Below are positions 8,345 through 13,824 of a DNA stretch of 17,475 bases, piece by piece. Position numbers and translations under genes: made by a program. This DNA comes from Magnetococcales bacterium (lineage in GTDB: Bacteria > Pseudomonadota > Magnetococcia > Magnetococcales > Magnetaquicoccaceae), in assembly GCA_015228895.1 (NCBI GenBank), contig JADGCR010000021.1, positions 1 through 17,475 of the forward strand, written 5' to 3'. Position 1 is the first letter of the stretch. Every line of letters begins with the position of its first letter. The notes beneath the pieces are model-generated. The model worked only from the letters and a program-made list of their open reading frames with translations, had not been told where the DNA came from and made no database searches.

Positions 8345-9181
8345 CTAGGCCGGATCCCTTCCGGCCGGATGAATGGTGTGGGGGAACGCATGCAGCCAGT
8401 CCTCCCCGGCATGTGGAGAGACCCCCGGCAGGCCGAGCACGATGCGGGCGCGATAGTTGAACAGGATCCACAACAAACGCATCACATAGCGCCAGGGCAA
8501 CACGGTGGAACCGATGGCGGAGTCCTTCCAGTGCAGGGCGGTCTCCAGGATATGGATATCCCGGCGATGATACAAGGCGATATTCAGCATGGGATTGAAA
8601 TGCAACCCGCTGCTGAAGTCGGCGTAACGGATGCCGTCGAGGATCTCCGTGGCGAACAGCATGATTCCCGTGCCCGCGTCGGAGATGCGCGCACCGGTCA
8701 AAAGACGGGTCATGACATTGAAAAAGCGGTTGCCCAGGATGCGCAGGGGGCTGTAGCCACGCAGATCGGCCTCCGGATGAAAACGGCTGGCGAGAATCAG
8801 GTTGGCCTCCGGATGGGCCCGCATCAGGTCGAGCAGACCCCGCGCGATGACCTCGTTGTCCCCCTGCCCATCGCTGTGGACGATGAGGCCGTGACTGAAG
8901 CCATGCCGTTGCAGATAGGCCAGTCCGATTTTCAGGCTGCCGCCCAGACCATGGTTGACGCTGTTGGAGAGCACCGTCAGCCGTCTCCCCAGCGGGGCAG
9001 GCCGGGACTGGAGTTCGAGCACGATGCGCAGGGTGTCGTCATCGCTGCAATTGTCGATGAAGACGATCTCCTCCACAGCCGCCAGCGTCTCCGGTCGAAG
9101 GCAGAGCAGGGCGTCGGCAACCGTCCGGGATACGTTGTATCCGGGGATGATCATGCCGATTCTGACAGGCCCGCTGGTCAT
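8345..9181 (-). CDS. Family 2 glycosyltransferase (DPM1-like)
   Basis: A 278-residue GT-A protein: N-terminal IGMIIPGYNVSRTV, then IVFIDNCSDDDT, GLGGSLKIGL, and the metal/nucleotide motif HSDGQGD, in the order of dolichyl-phosphate-mannose-synthase-like GT2 enzymes. There is no obvious C-terminal membrane anchor, although a hydrophobic stretch (VMRLLWILFNY) near residue 240 may touch the membrane. It probably transfers a sugar to a polyprenyl phosphate or a growing glycan. I chose ATG at 9181; a GTG six codons upstream (9199) is an equal alternative, since neither has a clear Shine-Dalgarno site. It is the first gene of the minus-strand operon that continues to 4396. Confidence 0.85.
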   Translation of the reverse strand: MTSGPVRIGMIIPGYNVSRTVADALLCLRPETLAAVEEIVFIDNCSDDDTLRIVLELQSRPAPLGRRLTVLSNSVNHGLGGSLKIGLAYLQRHGFSHGLIVHSDGQGDNEVIARGLLDLMRAHPEANLILASRFHPEADLRGYSPLRILGNRFFNVMTRLLTGARISDAGTGIMLFATEILDGIRYADFSSGLHFNPMLNIALYHRRDIHILETALHWKDSAIGSTVLPWRYVMRLLWILFNYRARIVLGLPGVSPHAGEDWLHAFPHTIHPAGRDPA

Positions 9182-9288
9182 CGCTGCACACGTCGCCACA
9201 AAAACAAAAAAGGATGGGTAAACGGACGTTGTATATCACAAGCCCGCGAACGGGTCACGGCTTTTCTCCGGTCGCGACCCGGCGCGCT
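9182..9288. promoter_or_regulatory. Gap before the glycan operon, with two short dyads
   Basis: This 107-bp gap between the LolA-like gene and the first glycosyltransferase gene holds a perfect 4-bp stem with a 4-base loop (CCCGCGAACGGG, 9243-9254) and a perfect 10-bp palindrome (GGTCGCGACC, 9270-9279). Neither is followed by a convincing U-run in minus-strand reading, so it is not a clear intrinsic terminator. No strong promoter is visible. The operon may start here or be read through from the LolA-like gene. Confidence 0.3.
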
Positions 9289-10041
9289 TCATTTCATCAA
9301 TCTGCCGGCCCGAGGCAAAAACTCACGGGTGAACGCCTCGGCGGGAAAATCCCTGCCGGTCATCTGGCCAAGATGCCAGGAAGAACGATAGCGGGCGTTG
9401 AGACCACTGACGGTCTCCATGGTCATGGGATGCAGATGGTCGCCGTCCATGGTCTGCACATCCTGGTAACGAATGGTCTTGATCCGCCCGCCCCCCCCGT
9501 CGAACTGCGCCAGTTCAACGGGCGTCAGATTCTTTTTGTCCACCCGCAGCTCCATTCTGGCATAGGGCGAACCGGCGAAGCGGGGCGTCAGTTCCAGCCG
9601 CCAGGCGGACTCCTCTTCCCCCAGCAGGGTCGGCTGGTACTCTTCCAGGAAATCACCGGTCAACAAATCCGCGTTGTTGAACACCCCACCGACCATCGAA
9701 ACCATCAAACTGCTTTTGCGCAGTTCCAACTCACCCGGCACATGCATCCACACCCCGTCCCCCACCCGCAGGACCGCGCGTCCCTTCATGTCATCCGGCG
9801 CCACCACCACGGCCAGCGCCTGGCGTCCGCTCTTCCGGGCCGAATAGAGCGTGACGGTGCGCACCCGGCCATTGGGCACCTCGAACGCAATCCGCGCATA
9901 GCTCTCATACGAGGTGGCATGGAGTTTCCGGTCCATCTGTCGCAAAATCTCGTCGGCTTCCATGCCGTGGACCGGCATCACCATCACCCACGCCCACAAC
10001 CCGACCAGCCCACCCAACCCACGCCTGAACAGTTGCCTCAT
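9289..10041 (-). CDS. Outer-membrane lipoprotein-sorting protein, LolA-like
   Basis: A 250-residue exported protein. The signal peptide comprises RQLFRRG, a hydrophobic core (GLGGLVGLWAWVMVM), and a probable cleavage near PVHGMEA. The mature part begins with ADEILRQMDRKL and continues as beta-rich sequence with the VTLYSARKSGRQALAVVVAP and GVWMHVPG elements of COG2834 outer-membrane lipoprotein-sorting proteins. Members fold like LolA/LolB half-barrels and often accompany export of lipids or lipoproteins. No RND or ABC partner is in view. The start is ATG at 10041 after GGGGAG with an 8-base spacer; an open extension to 10074 lacks support. It lies 107 bp upstream of the glycan operon on the same strand. 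Confidence 0.8.
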   Translation of the reverse strand: MRQLFRRGLGGLVGLWAWVMVMPVHGMEADEILRQMDRKLHATSYESYARIAFEVPNGRVRTVTLYSARKSGRQALAVVVAPDDMKGRAVLRVGDGVWMHVPGELELRKSSLMVSMVGGVFNNADLLTGDFLEEYQPTLLGEEESAWRLELTPRFAGSPYARMELRVDKKNLTPVELAQFDGGGGRIKTIRYQDVQTMDGDHLHPMTMETVSGLNARYRSSWHLGQMTGRDFPAEAFTREFLPRAGRLMK

Positions 10042-10182
10042 AATAATCACTCCCCTGAATACCCAGCAAATCAATCCATGGGCAGTAAAATTATCCGATT
10101 TTCATGACATCCATGGCATTCCGCCACTTTGCTGCTAAGATACATCCATTCCATGCACCAGCAAAAAGAGATCCACAGCCCC

Positions 10183-11004
10183 ATGAGCACCATCCTGTCA
10201 ACCCTCCAGTCACTCTTCACGCCCCACTTCTGGCTCTGGATCGTGTTCGCTGGATGCGTGACGGCATGGATCTTGTTGCGTTATCTGGTGATACCCATCC
10301 ACAAAAGACAGCAGATCCTGCAATCCATCGCCTATTGTCCATCCCTGCTGCTCCCCCAACTGCCCCCGGAACGCAACGTCACCACCTTCATCCCCAGTCA
10401 CAAGCTGAAATACCTCAGCTACCGGGTCAACCTCTTTCATCTGACCTGCACCTGCTCCCGGTTTCGCCTGACAAGAGGCTATTATCCGGTCAACGACATC
10501 CGACGCCTGTGCCGCCACTTGCGCAGGGAGCTGGACGCGACCCAAAGTTCCCTGTCGTTCGATGAACTCACCCGCGGCGTGATCGCCTTTCGCCTCCGGG
10601 ACGCCTGTTATGTCCGGGAACCCCTGCCCAACTCCGAAATGGTCGTCGGTTTCCACCCCAGAAGCTCCATCATCCGGGTGTACACCTACCGCAAACATCC
10701 CGACGACCCGCCCCAGGGCCCCTTCACCGGTCCGGTGGACAAATTCACCTACAACAACCAGCAAGAGATCTGGGTTTACGGTGAACCTCCCCCCAACAGC
10801 GAAAAAATCTTGACGGTCCTCGCAAGAATCATGACAGGATGCAAAACGAAATACCCCCATCAGGATCTGCTGCCCCCATCGCGAAACCACCTGATCACCC
10901 CCATTGTGGAAACCGAGGAGATGCGCAGACAGGCGCAACTCCGACGCCAAAGAAGCGCCGATCAGGTCTCCACCACCCCTCTCCGGGCCGATCAGGAGGA
11001 GTAA
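10183..11004 (+). CDS. Single-pass membrane protein with SWIM-like CxC...CxH motif, function unknown
   Basis: A 273-residue protein I do not recognise. A single membrane helix lies at about 16-37, with basic residues (HKRQQ) after it. The remaining ~230 residues are probably cytoplasmic. They carry CTC at 89-91 and CRH at 110-112, i.e. CxC-x18-CxH, the spacing of a SWIM zinc finger, with the usual leucine after the last histidine. Two EPxPNSE segments occur, one in mid-protein and one near the C-terminus. The tail is basic and glutamine-rich. I chose the ATG at 10183; an ATG at 10153 and a TTG at 10129 are in frame but lack better ribosome sites. The gene converges on and overlaps the 67-residue gene by 13 bp. 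Confidence 0.7.
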   Translation: MSTILSTLQSLFTPHFWLWIVFAGCVTAWILLRYLVIPIHKRQQILQSIAYCPSLLLPQLPPERNVTTFIPSHKLKYLSYRVNLFHLTCTCSRFRLTRGYYPVNDIRRLCRHLRRELDATQSSLSFDELTRGVIAFRLRDACYVREPLPNSEMVVGFHPRSSIIRVYTYRKHPDDPPQGPFTGPVDKFTYNNQQEIWVYGEPPPNSEKILTVLARIMTGCKTKYPHQDLLPPSRNHLITPIVETEEMRRQAQLRRQRSADQVSTTPLRADQEE

Positions 11005-11195
11005 CGCGCCTCCACGCCCTTGCCACCACGCCGCGCCACGCCCCGACCCACCCGCTTGTCCGTCACGCTCTCCTGTGCCTGCGTCAACTCCCCACCGCTC
11101 AACCAGGCCAGCCAGTCCTCACGGGTGGCCACAAAAAAGGTGTGCGCCTGAGACAGGACAGGCCGATTGGATGCGCCATTCCCTCTGTGTATCAT
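10992..11195 (-). CDS. Small basic protein of 67 residues, unknown
   Basis: The support for this gene is a strong AAAGGAG site nine bases before ATG at 11195 and an ATGA overlap with a possible small frame upstream. The protein is soluble: an EDWLAWLSGGELTQAQ segment is followed by a basic, glycine-rich tail (KRVGRGVARRGGKGV) that could bind nucleic acid or a charged partner. I do not recognise a family. The 3' end overlaps the convergent SWIM-like gene by 13 bp. The alternative, that it is chance antisense coding, is weakened by the ribosome site and by two thirds of its length lying outside any other gene. Confidence 0.6.
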   Translation of the reverse strand: MIHRGNGASNRPVLSQAHTFFVATREDWLAWLSGGELTQAQESVTDKRVGRGVARRGGKGVEARYSS

Positions 11196-11356
11196 GATCT
11201 GTCACTCCTTTGATGTGTCTTGATGGATCGGCCCAAAACCTTCGAACCCAGATCCAGCATCGCAATCCACTTGCCAACCCAACAATCCAGAACGATTTTT
11301 TTCTCTCGCTCACGGAATCGTGAAATTCATTAATCCAATCAATCGAAAAAATCCAT
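11192..11356 (-). pseudogene. Possible small gene interrupted at two homopolymer runs
   Basis: On the minus strand, ATG at 11356 opens MDFF and then stops. If the T6 run just after it had one more T, the frame would continue as SIDWINEFHDSVSERKK. If the A7 run at 11296-11302 then had one more A (or underwent -1 slippage on A AAA AAA), it would continue as IVLDCWVGKWIAMLDLGSK and end at TGA 11192-11194, which forms an ATGA overlap with the 67-residue gene. The joined product would be about 55 residues and looks protein-like throughout. Explanations are a decayed gene, sequencing errors at homopolymers, programmed slippage at the second site, or chance. A GTG at 11313 with slippage alone would give about 40 residues. 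Confidence 0.35.
11204..11211 (-). promoter_or_regulatory. Strong ribosome binding site for the 67-residue gene
   Basis: AAAGGAGT on the minus strand precedes ATG at 11195 with a normal spacer. It is the main reason to accept that small gene. Confidence 0.65.
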
Positions 11357-11376
11357 GGAAAAGATCCGAATTTTTA

Positions 11377-11404
11377 TTGCTGACCGCAAAGATTCGCTTA
11401 TAAT
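11377..11404 (+). promoter_or_regulatory. Sigma70-type promoter of the Ala/Lys/Pro-rich gene
   Basis: TTGCTG (11377-11382), a 16-bp spacer, and a perfect TATAAT (11399-11404) lie in an AT-rich patch. Transcription would start near 11411 and leave a leader of about 37 bases before the GGAGG-led ATG at 11448. On the minus strand the same bases read TATAAG, preceded by TTGTTG 15 bp away, so the site might fire in both directions; that part is weak. Confidence 0.65.
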
Positions 11405-11447
11405 AGTCCACCATCTACAACAACTTATGCTTCCATGGGAGGAAGGT

Positions 11448-11624
11448 ATGGCCGTCTCCAAACAACCACCCGCTGCCAAACCAGCCGCTGCCAAGCCAGC
11501 CGCCAAACCAGCCGCCAAACCAGCAGCAGCCGCCAAACCGGCAGCCGCCAAATCGACCGCCAAGCCCACAACGGCCGCCACCAAGCCGACCACATCCCCC
11601 AAAGGCGCGGCGAAGGGTCGTTAA
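11448..11624 (+). CDS. Ala/Lys/Pro-rich small basic protein, histone-H1-like tail
   Basis: A 58-residue protein almost entirely of alanine, lysine, proline and threonine: a leader MAVSKQPP, then AAKP-type repeats to residue 35, a TAKPTTAATKP stretch, and a GAAKGR end. Such low-complexity cationic tails resemble the C-terminal domain of histone H1 and bacterial H1-like proteins, which bind and condense DNA or bind RNA. Here the tail stands alone. The start is ATG at 11448, with GGAGG (11438-11442) five bases before it; the open frame upstream to 11355 precedes the promoter-derived start and is not translated in this model. It is monocistronic, with its own promoter and an intrinsic terminator after the stop, which suggests high or regulated expression. 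Confidence 0.75.
   Translation: MAVSKQPPAAKPAAAKPAAKPAAKPAAAAKPAAAKSTAKPTTAATKPTTSPKGAAKGR
11472..11552 (+). repeat. AAKP-type in-frame repeats
   Basis: About six imperfect copies of a gcc/gca-gcc-aaa-cca unit encode AAKP and AAAKP in the small basic protein. Unit length varies (4-6 codons), so copy number could vary between strains. Confidence 0.7.
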
Positions 11625-11653
11625 ACCCACCACCTCGGCATCACATGAAATCT

Positions 11654-11686
11654 AAAGCCTCCAGAGACACCCTGGGGGCTTTTTTT
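11654..11686 (+). terminator. Intrinsic terminator of the small basic protein gene
   Basis: The 11-base arms AAAGCCTCCAG and CTGGGGGCTTT pair with a single G-U wobble around a 7-base loop, and are followed by a T-run ending at 11686. The T-run touches the stop codon of the convergent ATP-grasp gene. In minus-strand reading no U-run follows the stem, so it acts mainly for the plus strand. Confidence 0.85.
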
Positions 11687-12678
11687 CATGGCGCCTCCGG
11701 GGGGAACAGGCGGCCCATGGCCACCTCCACCATGGACTGAATCAGACGGGGATAGGACCACCCCTGTTGACGGGCCAGGATGGGCAGCCCCGAACGGACG
11801 GGATGCAAACCGGCCAGGGGATTGATCTCCAGGAACTGCGGCACGCCCGCGGCGTCGGAGCGAAAGTCCAGGCGTCCCGCATCCCGGCACCCCACCAGAC
11901 GATAGATGGCCAACCCGTTTTTCAACGCCTGCATGGCTTCCGGATCCTGCACCGGTCGATAGAGAACCTCACGGAGACTCTCCTCCTTGGCGGCGAAGCT
12001 GTAGACCGGGGCGGCCCGCGTCGGCTCCCGGAAGACGATTTCCGCGACCCGGTGCAGCGGCAACGGGTCTTGATTCCCCACGATGCCCACGGTGAACTCC
12101 CGTCCCGGCAAGAATGGCTCCACCAGGACCGGCTGGGCGAACCGGCGCCGCAACCGGCGAAAGACCGTCGCGAACCCCTCCGGACTCTCCACCAGGGAAC
12201 CCGCGCCACACCCCTTGCCGCTCCCCTCCGCCACCGGTTTCAAAAAGAGGGGAAAGGGCAACGCGCACCCGCGCAGGTCGGCCTCGCTCTCCAGCACGCA
12301 GAACGGGGCGGTGGGGAGACCGGCCTCCCGCACCAGACGTTTGCACACCCCCTTGTCCAGGGAGACCGCCATGGTCAGGGGATCGGAAAAGAGATACGGG
12401 AGGTCATACGCCTCCAGCAGGGCGGGCACGGCGGCTTCCCGGCCCCGGCCCCGCAAGCCCTCGGCGATATTGAACACCAGTTCCCAACGGCGACCCGCCA
12501 CCAAGGCGGCGGCGAGGGCGCCCAGGGAACCGACGCGCTCCACCTGATGCCCGGCAGACCGCAACGCCCCTTCCAGGGCCGCCAGGGTTTCCGGGTGGTC
12601 GAACTCGGCCAGGGCCTCTTCGTCCAGCCCCAGGCCCCGGTACTCCTCCCGCAGGTCATAAACCAGTCCGATACGCAT
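11686..12678 (-). CDS. D-Ala-D-Ala-ligase-like ATP-grasp enzyme
   Basis: A 330-residue ATP-grasp protein of the D-alanine-D-alanine ligase family. It has an N-terminal Rossmann-like domain (RIGLVYDL), NIAEG near 70-74, SDPLTMAVSLDK (98-109), the ATP-lysine strand LFLKPVAEGSGKG (144-156), an acidic VLVEPFLPG strand, and the metal-binding FLEINPLAG (282-290). Family members join an amino acid to another amino acid or carboxylate with ATP, through an acyl-phosphate. It differs from housekeeping Ddl in lying outside any cell-division cluster; it sits directly after a lysine 2,3-aminomutase, 18 bp away, with a GGGAGGGAG site before ATG at 12678. A ligase for beta-lysine is the inferred role; a plain Ddl paralogue is the alternative. 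Confidence 0.85.
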   Translation of the reverse strand: MRIGLVYDLREEYRGLGLDEEALAEFDHPETLAALEGALRSAGHQVERVGSLGALAAALVAGRRWELVFNIAEGLRGRGREAAVPALLEAYDLPYLFSDPLTMAVSLDKGVCKRLVREAGLPTAPFCVLESEADLRGCALPFPLFLKPVAEGSGKGCGAGSLVESPEGFATVFRRLRRRFAQPVLVEPFLPGREFTVGIVGNQDPLPLHRVAEIVFREPTRAAPVYSFAAKEESLREVLYRPVQDPEAMQALKNGLAIYRLVGCRDAGRLDFRSDAAGVPQFLEINPLAGLHPVRSGLPILARQQGWSYPRLIQSMVEVAMGRLFPPEAP

Positions 12679-12696
12679 GTTCGGCTCCCTCCCTTG

Positions 12697-13824
12697 TCAC
12701 CCCTCCCCGGCGCGCACCTCCGCCGGGTCCGGATAGCGATAGATCCCCCCCTGATGATTGCGCAACAACCACTCCCCCTCCTGGCGACCCACCACGGTGT
12801 CGGGTGCCAGCACGATCTTCCCCCCGCCGCCCGGGGCGTCGATCACGAAGTCCGGCACCGCGTAACCGCTGGTGTGGCCACGCAGCCCCGCGATGATCTC
12901 CACACCCCGTGCCACCGGGGTGCGGAAATGGCCGGAGCCGGTGATGGGATCGCATTGATAGAGGTAATAGGGTTTCACCCGGTTGCGCAGCAAGCCATGC
13001 ATCAGTTGCCGCATGGTGGCCAGGTCGTCGTTGACGCCCCGCAACAGCACGGTCTGACTCCCCAGCATGATCCCCGCGTCCGCCAGGGTGGCCAGAGCCT
13101 GGCAGGCCTCCCGGGTCAGTTCACGGGGGTGGGTGACGTGAACGCTCATGGCCAGGGGATGAAACGACCGCAACATCTGCGCCAGTTTTCCCGTGACGCG
13201 CATGGGCAGGACCATGGGGATTTTGCTGCCGATACGCAACAGTTCCACATGGGGGATGGCCCGCAGGCGTCCCAGCAGGGTGGCCAGTTTCCCGTTGGAA
13301 AGCAGCAGCGGGTCCCCTCCCGAAATCAGCACATCCCGGATGTTCGGGTTGGCCCCGATGGTGGCGATGGCCTGGTCCCAGTGACGGGCGAAGCCGCCCC
13401 CGCCCCCGACCAGACGGGAACGGGAGCAGTAGCGGCAATAGGTGGCGCATTGCCCCGTGGCCAGCAGCACCACCCGGTCCGGATAACGGTGAATCAATCC
13501 CGGCACGACCCGATCCCGTTCCTCGTGCAGGGGATCGTCCTCCTCGCCCGGCCCCGCCAGATACTCCTCCGGGAGCGGCAGGTGGGTTTTGCGCAACGGG
13601 TCATCCGGATTGTCCAGGGACATCAGACTGGCATAATACGGGGTGATGGCCAGAGGGACCCGGCCGGCCTGACGGGAGAGGGCGATCCTTTCCGGATCCG
13701 ACAGCACGAACATCCGCTCCAGCGCCGACAGGGAGCGGAGGGCGTGCCGGGCCTGCCAACGCCAGTCGCCCCATTGGGAGCGGGTGACCCGGGGATAGAA
13801 ACGCGACCGGAACGAATTGCTCAA
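12697..13824 (-). CDS. kamA: KamA-family lysine 2,3-aminomutase
   Basis: A 375-residue radical SAM, PLP-dependent enzyme that would convert L-lysine to beta-lysine. The cluster cysteines are at 126, 130 and 133 (CATYCRYC), and R135 follows in the carboxylate-binding position. The PLP lysine is K336 in PGGGGK, and acidic residues D292 (QCDPITG) and D329 (VIDAPGG) sit where the clostridial enzyme binds the lysine side-chain amine. These aspartates argue for lysine rather than glutamate as substrate. It is longer than EpmB, and no epmA or efp is seen. The start is TTG at 13824 after GAGGAGGGG; the open extension to 14946 runs through the nuclease gene. The TTGA overlap with that gene implies coupled translation. 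Confidence 0.9.
   Translation of the reverse strand: MSNSFRSRFYPRVTRSQWGDWRWQARHALRSLSALERMFVLSDPERIALSRQAGRVPLAITPYYASLMSLDNPDDPLRKTHLPLPEEYLAGPGEEDDPLHEERDRVVPGLIHRYPDRVVLLATGQCATYCRYCSRSRLVGGGGGFARHWDQAIATIGANPNIRDVLISGGDPLLLSNGKLATLLGRLRAIPHVELLRIGSKIPMVLPMRVTGKLAQMLRSFHPLAMSVHVTHPRELTREACQALATLADAGIMLGSQTVLLRGVNDDLATMRQLMHGLLRNRVKPYYLYQCDPITGSGHFRTPVARGVEIIAGLRGHTSGYAVPDFVIDAPGGGGKIVLAPDTVVGRQEGEWLLRNHQGGIYRYPDPAEVRAGEG

Noticed and set aside
9243..9279. Dyads in the gap as an intrinsic terminator for the LolA-like gene
   Set aside because: The stems are short and no U-run follows in minus-strand reading.
11472..11552. CRISPR or other DNA repeat array
   Set aside because: The repetition is explained by in-frame AAKP codons with irregular unit length and no spacers.
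11654..11686. The terminator as a bidirectional one also serving the ATP-grasp gene
   Set aside because: In minus-strand reading the stem is followed by AGATTTC rather than a U-run, so only plus-strand termination is supported.
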